Positions 28,520 to 35,144 of a DNA stretch of 64,000 nt are shown here, piece by piece. Under the pieces are notes generated by a model, which was given only the letters and a program-made list of their open reading frames with translations, was not told the DNA's origin and did not search any database. The DNA lies in contig OZ244968.1 in the NCBI GenBank assembly GCA_965222645.1, forward strand, positions 3,906,001-3,970,000, read 5' to 3'. The position numbers and the translations under genes were made by a program. This stretch comes from JABDMH01 sp965222645 (GTDB taxonomy: Bacteria > Bacteroidota > Bacteroidia > Chitinophagales > Saprospiraceae). How positions within the stretch are numbered: the first letter of the stretch is position 1; each line of letters starts with the position of its first letter.

Positions 28520-28620
28520 AGTAATACATTTTTTAGATTAATAAAAGATTTTGAATAATTTGATGTTTTGGGTCAACCTAATTGTTACATCCAGCTCGAA
28601 GCCATGTGCAATATTTGGAT

Positions 28621-28914
28621 TTAATAAACGGTGATTGATTTAAAGTTCTCCGTCCACTTTCCAGGATATTCATTCCTGATCAAAGGCTCTTTATAGTAAG
28701 GAAAATCCCTTGTCGAATAAGGCTCATAATCCAACCACCTTGACTCATCGTGATGCTCAGAGAAATATCTTTCACCCCACCTGATTTTGGAAATGACAAA
28801 TGAAATAGCCGTCAGGACAGCAGCCACGATTAGAGCCAATATTAAAAATTTAGCCAGGAAGACGAAAAGGAAGAATCCCAGTGACATCATGAAAAAAAAC
28901 TTAAAAGGTCTCAT
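28621..28914 (-). CDS. Small membrane protein, unknown
   Basis: This 97-residue protein begins MRPFKFFFMM. It has one long or two short hydrophobic segments (about 6-46) and then a polar, Tyr-rich tail (RYFSEHHDESRWLDYEPYSTRDFPYYKEP). The tail could face the cytoplasm or periplasm. I do not recognise the family. It lies 101 bp before hsp20 and about 300 bp after the 116-residue membrane gene, all on the same strand, so membership in the sigma-factor regulon is plausible but unproven. Confidence 0.65.
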   Translation of the reverse strand: MRPFKFFFMMSLGFFLFVFLAKFLILALIVAAVLTAISFVISKIRWGERYFSEHHDESRWLDYEPYSTRDFPYYKEPLIRNEYPGKWTENFKSITVY

Positions 28915-29213
28915 AGTTTATTTTTTTTAATGAAAAAATCTTTCTATTCACCTGATAAGACGAACTAGCGGAGGAATTACTTTAACGATTGATGAATTTT
29001 TTTTGTATTCACTCTACTCCTGTAACAGCAATCACATCATAATTGTAGACACTTTGGTCTTTCCCGTGCATACTAATCCCGTTGACGATTTATTATTGCT
29101 AAAAAATAGGCTGGTTGCAGACCTTCTTTGAAGTTCAGTTGACTGGTTATTTCAGATTTCGACCTAGAACATAACAAGAGACAATAGGTTTTCTTACAGT
29201 GTGGTAAGCTACA
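28915..29213. other. Intergenic stretch without recognised feature
   Basis: This 299 bp gap between two small membrane-protein genes is AT-rich at its right side. I see no convincing ORF, hairpin or promoter motif. It may hold the promoter for the 97-residue gene. Confidence 0.4.
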
Positions 29214-29564
29214 CTAATCACTCTCCACTCTTCCACGGCATCTATCTTTCCAGCGAGCCTTAAACGCAGCTTTTTCTTCTGTTGACATACCAGACCATTT
29301 TTCCCTCCAGTGTCTCTTAGTTCGCCCCTTCCATTTTCGGTGATGACCTCCAAAGCCCCCAAAGAGGATCCGGGATAAAATCAGGAGTCCGGTAGCCTGC
29401 CAGTAAGTGATGCTTCTGATGCCTAAAAGATCCGGGAGAACAGCATTCCACAGTTTCATAATCACGAAACCCAGCACCAGCACGAATACACATGCAGCGA
29501 TAAGAAAAAAGAGAAATTTCCCAAGTTTCCTTGACTTACGGCCTCCAGAATTATGGTTAAACAT
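29214..29564 (-). CDS. Small membrane protein next to ECF sigma factor, unknown
   Basis: I prefer the ATG at 29564 (116 residues) over the TTG at 29573. A basic N-terminus (GGRKSRKLGK) is followed by membrane segment 1 (about 15-38) and a second hydrophobic stretch (about 50-68; ITYWQATGLLILSRILFGGFGG). The tail is Trp/Lys/His-rich (HHRKWKGRTKRHWREKW, then STEEKAAFKARWKDRC). Small proteins of this shape, with LP(D/E)LLG and YWQAxGLLxLSrILfG motifs, occur beside sigma-factor genes in Bacteroidota. It begins 29 bp after the sigma gene. An anti-sigma role is possible but not shown. Confidence 0.72.
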   Translation of the reverse strand: MFNHNSGGRKSRKLGKFLFFLIAACVFVLVLGFVIMKLWNAVLPDLLGIRSITYWQATGLLILSRILFGGFGGHHRKWKGRTKRHWREKWSGMSTEEKAAFKARWKDRCRGRVESD

Positions 29565-29593
29565 CCGATTCAAAATTAAAGAAATAAGTGCAA

Positions 29594-30160
29594 CTAATAG
29601 TCTAGAAATTCCCGGTATAAGTCTTGTAGTCGCTTGCGCAGATACTTTACGGCGTATCCCTTGCGTGAAATCACCGTTTTGAGATTAGTGTCGGTGCGGT
29701 CTGCAATTTCCTGAAGGGTCTGATCTTCGAGCTCGTTCCACACAAATACGTTTCTCTGCACCTCAGGTAATTCTTCCAGCGCTTCAAAAAGTACCTCCCA
29801 AAACAACTCCCGCATCATTTCAGTATCAGGGCTCCTATCATCTGCAACCAACATTTCGCTGAACCACTCAACAGTTCCATCATCCGTTTCCTTGCTTAGA
29901 TCATCCAGCAGGAGAGGAGTCTTCTTTCGATAGCGGTCTGTTACCCGATTTCGGGCAACTCTAAACAACCATGCACTCACTTGCTCGATGGGTTCAGTTT
30001 CGATTACTTTACTAAACTGAAACCAGACGTCCTGGATAATATCCTCTGCATCGGCAGTGGTTGGGACACGCCCGCGTATAAAGCGATACAATCGCTCACC
30101 GTAGTCAGCGATGGCGGTGGTCACAGTACGATCTCGATGTTGTGTCAATGCAATGTTCAT
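29594..30160 (-). CDS. ECF-type RNA polymerase sigma factor
   Basis: This 188-residue protein has sigma-70 region 2 at about 20-85 (DAEDIIQDVWFQF, then VSAWLFRVARNRVTDRYRKK). A linker carries DDRSPDTEMMRE. Region 4 is at about 120-180 (LEELPEVQRNVFVWNELEDQTLQEIADRTDTNLKTVISRK), with a helix-turn-helix. No classical anti-sigma gene with a zinc motif follows, but a small two-segment membrane protein gene does. The downstream genes end with hsp20, suggesting an envelope or stress response. Confidence 0.92.
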   Translation of the reverse strand: MNIALTQHRDRTVTTAIADYGERLYRFIRGRVPTTADAEDIIQDVWFQFSKVIETEPIEQVSAWLFRVARNRVTDRYRKKTPLLLDDLSKETDDGTVEWFSEMLVADDRSPDTEMMRELFWEVLFEALEELPEVQRNVFVWNELEDQTLQEIADRTDTNLKTVISRKGYAVKYLRKRLQDLYREFLDY

Positions 30161-30270
30161 AATCGTCTCATGCGGGAAGACGATTTAAGTGGTAAAATAC
30201 TTTAAGTGGAGCATTTGTTTTTATTTCGATAGATTTTGCTGGCGTGTAATGGGGAGTGGATGGGTGTTTT

Positions 30271-30502
30271 GATGTCTTTGAATCTATTTTCGGAAAATAG
30301 GTTTAACCTCAATATAGTTGAACAAATACCGATGTATATATTTCTTAAATTCAATTAGTTATGAACAATGATAGCAGAATGAATCTTAATTTGGAAAATA
30401 GAATTAACGACCTCGGACGAGGGCTTTCACATTGGTATGACTTTCATTTAGTGGAGAGTGCTTCTTTGAGTCGAAGCAATCTTAGGTCACTGCAGGGAGG
30501 TT
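30271..30502. repeat. Tandem repeat unit 1 (about 232 bp)
   Basis: Starts gatgtctttg and is followed directly by unit 2. It contains the imperfect dyad tctattttcggaaaatagg (30283-30301), the conserved run ggtttaacct with aatatagttgaa, an ATG at 30361 and a 3' part agtggagagtgcttctttgagt shared with unit 2. The units are diverged but clearly homologous over their whole length. Confidence 0.85.
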
Positions 30503-30504
30503 GA
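30361..30504 (+). CDS. Possible small protein in repeat unit 1 (47 residues)
   Basis: ATG to TGA gives a protein beginning MNNDSRMNLNLENRIN and containing GLSHWYDFHLVESASLS. The same frame is open in unit 2, where the aligned part reads GLSLWYNFHLVESASLS. Most base differences between the copies change the amino acid, so there is no sign of strong purifying selection on the protein. I do not recognise it. Confidence 0.3.
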   Translation: MNNDSRMNLNLENRINDLGRGLSHWYDFHLVESASLSRSNLRSLQGG

Positions 30505-30724
30505 TGTCTTAAACCTATTTTCGGAAAATAGGTTTAACCTTAATATAGTTGAAGAAATACTAATGTATATATATTTTATATACAATCTATTATGAACAGA
30601 AAGTGTAAGAAAATGCTTAATTCGAAAAATAGAATTAACCACTTCATAGAAGGGCTTTCACTTTGGTATAACTTTCACTTAGTGGAGAGTGCTTCTTTGA
30701 GTGGAAGCAATCTTAGGTCACTCC
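30503..30724. repeat. Tandem repeat unit 2 (about 222 bp)
   Basis: Homologous to unit 1. It begins gatgtctt and contains a 25-base dyad at 30511-30535 (arms aaacctattttc and gaaaataggttt around one g), the aatatagttgaa run and an ATG at 30592. A third, partial match (tatttcggaaaatagaattaa) lies near 30800. Confidence 0.85.
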
Positions 30725-30912
30725 ATGTTTTTTTTATTGTACTTAACACAACGACCAAGGGGATAGCTAGCGAACCGATTTTGCATAACGCCATGGTCTT
30801 ATTTCGGAAAATAGAATTAAATTTTACTCCCAAGCCATTGGATGTCTCTCCGTTCATATTGTGGAGCCAATCACGCTTGTTGGCCTCTCAGGAGACCACC
30901 ACATATTGCTAA
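30592..30912 (+). CDS. Possible small protein in repeat unit 2 (106 residues), doubtful
   Basis: The first ~43 residues parallel the unit 1 ORF (shared LVESASLS and SNLRSL). The frame then runs on into sequence that on the opposite strand carries decayed coding remnants. The extension (VFFIVLNTTTKGIASEPILH and on) looks like read-through and has no recognised features. If real, only the unit-homologous part is likely meaningful. Confidence 0.2.
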   Translation: MNRKCKKMLNSKNRINHFIEGLSLWYNFHLVESASLSGSNLRSLHVFFIVLNTTTKGIASEPILHNAMVLFRKIELNFTPKPLDVSPFILWSQSRLLASQETTTYC

Positions 30913-30949
30913 ACATAAGAAGTATGTAGACGGCAAATAATTTCTTCAT
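30854..30949 (-). pseudogene. Truncated secreted-protein start (31 residues)
   Basis: The ATG at 30949 gives MKKLFAVYILLMFSNMWWS, a good signal-peptide start, but the frame stops at 30854. The adjacent frame continues on the same strand with protein-like sequence (RDWLHNMNGETSNGLGVKFN). That suggests a frameshifted, decayed gene extending to about 30700. It lies 11 bp downstream of the propeller-gene remnant, as an operon partner would. Family not recognised. Confidence 0.4.
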
Positions 30950-30960
30950 AGCTTTTTTAT

Positions 30961-31086
30961 TTAGGTTTTGTCTCGCTTCATGATGTATAAATCTCCCTTG
31001 TAATCACTCACATAGAGGTGATCATTAGCATATATGAAGCTCAATTGCATTTTTGAACGGATTTGGAAAGATGACGTCTGTCGATG
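30961..31086 (-). pseudogene. C-terminal remnant of a paralogue of the 34128-35141 propeller gene
   Basis: The minus-strand reading frame ending TAA at 30961 reads YANDHLYVSDYKGDLYIMK near its end. The intact gene at 34128-35141 ends YANEHLYVPDKRGDLYIMK, which is 15 of 19 identical. The DNA word catgatgtataaatctccc is also shared. Upstream the frame hits a stop at 31087-31089, and the IS element inserted at 31122. The rest of the gene is gone. It shows that a second copy of the proposed immunity gene once lay here. Confidence 0.75.
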
Positions 31087-31113
31087 TTACAATAATGTTA
31101 TCATGCCAGCATT

Positions 31114-31121
31114 ACGGAAAG
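31114..31121. repeat. Target-site duplication, left copy (acggaaag)
   Basis: The 8 bp word acggaaag directly precedes the left end of the IS element. It recurs directly after the right end at 32512-32519. IS256-family elements make 8-9 bp duplications. Confidence 0.8.
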
Positions 31122-31146
31122 GGCAATGTCCCAAAGCTAGTTGAAA
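31122..31146 (+). repeat. IS left terminal inverted repeat
   Basis: Reads ggcaatgtcccaaagctagt then tgaaa. It pairs with 32468-32492 on the opposite strand with two mismatches. Confidence 0.8.
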
Positions 31147-31147
31147 T

Positions 31148-32393
31148 TCAGAAAGAGATTACGTTCGCATAATACGATAAAATTGCTTTTCTCATTAGAG
31201 GAATTAATCTATAATTTTTAATTCTGTGCATTTTGGTTTCCGTTTCCAATAATGCTGTTGCTACCCATCGATGTCTTTGATCTGAGGACTGCCATCTTTT
31301 TACTTTTCTAAGGTATTTTCCTAATTGTGAATTAAGGTTTTCTATGCAATTTGTTGTCCGAAAACTACGCCATAACTTTTGCTCGATGCCGAGTCGGTGA
31401 AGGGTTAATATTTCATCCATCCCTTCAAGAAGACTATTGGCTGCACTGATATTGATTGGCCGTAGACGTTCTTTTAGTGCCATTAATTCCATTTTTGCAT
31501 CTTCATAAGATTCATGATCCAATGCCCTATAAAAATCCCGTTTAACCCTATCATGTTCTTCTTCGGCCAGATAGCTTTGGACATTCTCTAATTTATGCCA
31601 GGTGCAGCGTTGTACCGGTACATGTTCACCACATACCTGTTTAATCGCTTTTCTAAAGCCCTTTGATCCATCTACTATATATAGCACTTTACCGATATTG
31701 ACTCCTCGATTTTTCATCCTTCTCAACATCCCAGCTACCGGTTCAGATTTCTCGCTATGGGCCTGAATAAAATCAATGGGTACTTTCCTACCTCCTTCTG
31801 TAATGCCCATTGCTATTATGATTTGATCTCCCCCCAGGCTCTTTCCATCAATAAAAATGGCTACAAAAGTATGCCCCGATAAGTCGCGATTCATAAACCG
31901 ATCTAACTCTTCGCTGGTCTTCTGTACAAACCGTCGACTTACCTGGCTTTTCGACAATCCGAAGCCCTCTTTCATATGGTCTATCACCGTCTCATAATCC
32001 CGGGTACTCAGTCCCTTTATCACGCCTCGTACTATCTGCTCACTCAGATCATCCATCTTTCTCATCTCCTGGTAACTTTCCAGGGGCACACACCGACCTG
32101 CTTGCATATCTCGAACCCGGGGTACAGCAACTTTGACTCGCTGATCTCCTACCCTAACACTGCCAGGATTCCAGGACCAACGGCTATACCGGCCTCCATG
32201 AGGCTTTTCCCGACTGTACCTCTCCCCAGCCAGACTTATTACTTCTTCTTCCATCAGCTGATTGGCCATGATCGCACATACACTCAAATGGCTTTGAAAC
32301 ATGTCTAGTGTTACCTTCAAGGGTTGGGTTGACCACCAACCAATCCAGATTCTCTTTAATAATTTCGTTAACTTCGTTGCTTTGTGGTTCCAT
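31148..32393 (-). CDS. IS256-family transposase, interrupted by a frameshift near its start
   Basis: The main frame (31148-32320, about 390 residues) is a mutator-type DDE transposase. First catalytic Asp is in FVAIFIDGKSLGG, second in YIVDGSKGFRKAI, and the later RCTWHKLENV and RTTNCIENLNSQLGKYLRKVKRW are family signatures. A natural N-terminus (MEPQSNEVNEIIKENLDWLV) starts at ATG 32393 but lies in another frame. Joining the two needs a +1 (or -2) shift close to 32310-32320. No classical slippery site is visible, so a disabling indel is likelier than programmed frameshifting. Translation from TTG 32320 or ATG 32302 would still yield all catalytic parts. Confidence 0.88.
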
Positions 32394-32467
32394 GTCTATA
32401 TTTTTTTATTGTTAATAATTTACAAGATATGGAACCCCTTTCCTTTCTCAGGCATATTAGAAATCTT

Positions 32468-32492
32468 TTTCAACTAACTTTGGGGCATTGCC
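32468..32492 (-). repeat. IS right terminal inverted repeat (inner copy)
   Basis: The minus strand reads ggcaatgccccaaagttagt then tgaaa. Bases 32493-32511 beyond it repeat the ggcaatgcc word, and the target duplication follows only after those. Confidence 0.75.
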
Positions 32493-32511
32493 GGGCATGC
32501 CGGGCATTGCC

Positions 32512-32519
32512 ACGGAAAG
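32512..32519. repeat. Target-site duplication, right copy (acggaaag)
   Basis: Direct copy of 31114-31121, placed immediately after the last ggcattgcc of the IS right end. Confidence 0.8.
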
Positions 32520-32587
32520 GATGATTGAATCTTTGATCTCACAGAATCTGCTTATACTAAAGACAACTTAACTCCTGAGATTCCCGT

Positions 32588-34114
32588 CTAATTTGAAACT
32601 TTAAGTAAGTTGGTTTGATATATGGTCTTCTTATCAGAAAAAACATTGAGGATATACCAACCTGGCAACAATTGACTCACATCTAAAGTCCCATTTTGAT
32701 CAGTCTTTGATAGATGAATTGATTCTTCAAATACCGATATCCCTAAAATATTGAATAATTGAAACGATAGTGACTGTTTTTCCATTCCCAAGAACTCCCC
32801 AAATTCAAAATTTAAGGTCTCTGTGAACGGATTAGGAAATACTGAAATACTGCTATGTGGCTCTTTTTCTAGCAAATTTACAGGGGCCTTCTCCCAGTTT
32901 GTGCCTGTTATCAAAGTATCAATCTCCTGGTTATCTGCTGACACATTCGGTGCTCCAACCGACAAACCAATGTTCTCCCAAACGCATCCACATGGAGTAA
33001 AAAACCATGGGCCGCAGTAATAAAGATCACCATTCGATTCGATCGTCCTACCTCTTTCGTTGGTGCACCTGAAGAGTCCCCAACACGAAGGAAAATCATA
33101 TGCAAGCATTTCAACCCTTGCCCGTGGAGTAACATCTGCAGTTCCATTCTCACATGACCTCACATCAAAACAAGTCGCATCTGATCGAAAAAGTGTTTGA
33201 GAAGAAAATGATAGAAGTACCGTATCAACCGGCATTCCTCTGCAAAACTCTACATTTCTACAGAACGTTGCATTAACATATTCAGGATCTTTTTGTAATA
33301 ATTCGAGTGTTCTTGAAATGCTGCAAACTCCAAAATCAATTTCGACGTTGTAAAAATCCCCAGCTCGTATAGACTGTAGTGCATTTCCTTCCGTAAGTGG
33401 GAATCTTGGTGGATTTCCAGCTGTTGACTCAATATCTCTCCAGATCATCGAAATTGGTAAATAACCAGGTTCAAAAAATATTCGTATTCCACCATCGTCC
33501 TTGCCCTGGCAAGCCTCAGTGTATATCGCAAACACATTTATATCACTGCAATCCTTTATTTCGTATTCTCTTTCTATCACCTCACAACCATTGCTTATGA
33601 CCGCCGTGTAGAGACCAGACGATAACCCGTTTAAGACAAATTTATTGGAAGTAAAACCATCTGGTCCCGCCCAGCTTATTATCACATCTTTTGTTGTATT
33701 TGCTGCCAGCATGATCTTTCCATCTGAACTACTAGCTGAAGTTAAAGGCATAACCTCTGCCTCAACAAATAAGTTTTCCAATTCATGATTACATTCTCTA
33801 ATAACAAAATCTAAGCTTTTTTCGCAACCAGTTTTATCCTCAACTGATAACTTATAGGCGCCAGAACAAAATCCGAAGGGGATTGTATATTCGCCCATTA
33901 TATCTGAAACAAAACCCCCTGGCCATGAAATCTCGAAGGGACCAGCAGTGCCCGAAACAACAACAGTGACCTTTCCGTCACAAACACCACTACTAGATAC
34001 ATTCTGCACTCTCGAAATGAAGATCTCGCTTTTGCATAATACTGATGTAGATATACAAAAGATGAATATCAGTAATCTGAATACCATAATCTGGCTAATA
34101 ATTAATTTCTCCAT
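32588..34114 (-). CDS. Secreted protein with SprB-like repeats and T9SS C-terminal sorting domain
   Basis: The ATG at 34114 gives about 508 residues; a TTG at 34126 is also in frame. The signal peptide ends near SVLCKS. Two or three SprB-type repeats follow (residues about 25-190; GPFEISWPGGFVSDIMGEYTIPFGFCSGAYKLSVEDKTGC, then ISWAGPDGFTSNKFVLNGLSSGLYTAVI). A Cys-rich middle (about 255-370) is unrecognised. The end is a T9SS sorting domain starting SVFPNPFTETLNFEF and ending in YQTNLLKVSN. It follows the propeller gene by only 13 bp and is probably co-transcribed with the toxin locus, though its role there is unknown. Confidence 0.82.
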   Translation of the reverse strand: MEKLIISQIMVFRLLIFIFCISTSVLCKSEIFISRVQNVSSSGVCDGKVTVVVSGTAGPFEISWPGGFVSDIMGEYTIPFGFCSGAYKLSVEDKTGCEKSLDFVIRECNHELENLFVEAEVMPLTSASSSDGKIMLAANTTKDVIISWAGPDGFTSNKFVLNGLSSGLYTAVISNGCEVIEREYEIKDCSDINVFAIYTEACQGKDDGGIRIFFEPGYLPISMIWRDIESTAGNPPRFPLTEGNALQSIRAGDFYNVEIDFGVCSISRTLELLQKDPEYVNATFCRNVEFCRGMPVDTVLLSFSSQTLFRSDATCFDVRSCENGTADVTPRARVEMLAYDFPSCWGLFRCTNERGRTIESNGDLYYCGPWFFTPCGCVWENIGLSVGAPNVSADNQEIDTLITGTNWEKAPVNLLEKEPHSSISVFPNPFTETLNFEFGEFLGMEKQSLSFQLFNILGISVFEESIHLSKTDQNGTLDVSQLLPGWYILNVFSDKKTIYQTNLLKVSN

Positions 34115-34127
34115 AGTATCTATCAAT

Positions 34128-35141
34128 TTAGAAAGAGTCCAACTTCATGATGTATAAATCTCCCCTTTTGTCAGGCACATATAGATGCTCATTGGCATAG
34201 TGTATTTTTCTTAGGGCGGTGTTCCAGTTTCTTGGATCCACATGCTCAAACCGATAAGTCCATACTAACTTTTTGCTGCCCTTATCAATGGCACAAACGT
34301 ACCCTTTGCAGTGGTCGGTAAAATAGTAGTGGTCATCATCAAACACAAAACCGATTGTTGTTTCTAATTGCAAGGCTTTAAATTCATCAGTTAGGTCATG
34401 CATTATTACTGTTGGATTATCGAGCGGTATTTCCCAGAGTTTATCTTTACGCATACCTATGATTTTCCCCTGACGGTGGTCGATTTGCATGGAGTATGGT
34501 TCAGGCAAATCTTCTACCTGATGCCTGATAGCTCCGGTTAGGATATCAACCCCTATAACTTTATTTCCAGAAATTGACAACCAGACAATTTGATCAAACA
34601 CTCCCAGGTACTTGATGATGTTTCCCTCTTTTTCTTCACCCCAGCTGATATGTCTGCCTAATTCAGTCATGTCAACCGTCCACATTTTGTATCCAGTTTG
34701 CAAATGGAGTAGAAAAATTGATCTCTCGTTGCTGGAAATAGAAAGTATACCCCATTTAGTAGGAAAGGCTCTCAAGCATCGTGACTCCCAGACCACATCC
34801 TTTGAAATCAGATTATTCTTTTGCACGGGAAGCGAAAGACTATCTGCACAGCTTGTAATGATAAAGTCTTCATCAAAAATAGGTGATATTCTTACTCTGT
34901 TTGGAATTAGGAGATTTAGTGAAATTAAATCCCATGTAAAAATAGCCTCTTGATTTCCAATAATATAGGTGTCTTCGAATTTACATATATTCACCAAATC
35001 AGGAAATTTCAAGAGCAATGTAGTTTCCTGAGAATCGCTAACATGTATATAGAGATCATTTTGCTTTCGCAGAATCATCTCATGCTCCGAAATAGATGTT
35101 ACTATTGAGTACCCTTCCTTTTGCTCCAGTAACCGTATCAC
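34128..35141 (-). CDS. Beta-propeller-like protein, proposed immunity protein of the upstream toxin
   Basis: This 337-residue protein has no signal peptide. It consists of repeated beta-rich segments with aromatic and Gly spacing (TGYKMWTVDM; GNKVIGVDILTGAIRHQV; KGYVCAIDKGSKKLVWTYRF; HLYVPDKRGDLYIM), resembling PQQ-like or WD-type propeller blades. Translation starts at a GTG three bases after the stop of the 1717-residue toxin-like gene, which implies translational coupling. This toxin-then-immunity spacing is typical of polymorphic toxin loci, and a cytosolic partner with no export signal fits immunity. A remnant of a second copy lies at 30961-31086. Fold and role are inferences; I recognise no named family. 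Confidence 0.75.
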   Translation of the reverse strand: MIRLLEQKEGYSIVTSISEHEMILRKQNDLYIHVSDSQETTLLLKFPDLVNICKFEDTYIIGNQEAIFTWDLISLNLLIPNRVRISPIFDEDFIITSCADSLSLPVQKNNLISKDVVWESRCLRAFPTKWGILSISSNERSIFLLHLQTGYKMWTVDMTELGRHISWGEEKEGNIIKYLGVFDQIVWLSISGNKVIGVDILTGAIRHQVEDLPEPYSMQIDHRQGKIIGMRKDKLWEIPLDNPTVIMHDLTDEFKALQLETTIGFVFDDDHYYFTDHCKGYVCAIDKGSKKLVWTYRFEHVDPRNWNTALRKIHYANEHLYVPDKRGDLYIMKLDSF

Positions 35142-35144
35142 TTG

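Larger units (their letters stand above)
31122..32511 (-). mobile_element. IS256-family insertion sequence, about 1390 bp
   Basis: The element is bounded by 8 bp direct repeats and contains a mutator-type transposase gene on the minus strand. The left inverted repeat is 31122-31146 and its partner is 32468-32492 (23 of 25 positions match). The right end carries 19 further bases (32493-32511) ending in another ggcattgcc, so its terminal repeat appears partly duplicated relative to the left. Insertion separated a decayed propeller-gene fragment from whatever preceded it. No second copy is present in the window. Confidence 0.85.

Noticed and set aside
29147..29362. 71-residue minus-strand ORF
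   Set aside because: It lies mostly inside the 116-residue membrane-protein gene in another frame; the latter has clear membrane segments and a sigma-factor neighbour.
30271..30724. Possible CRISPR-like direct repeats
   Set aside because: Only two long diverged units and one partial copy exist. There are no short identical repeats with uniform spacers and no cas genes.
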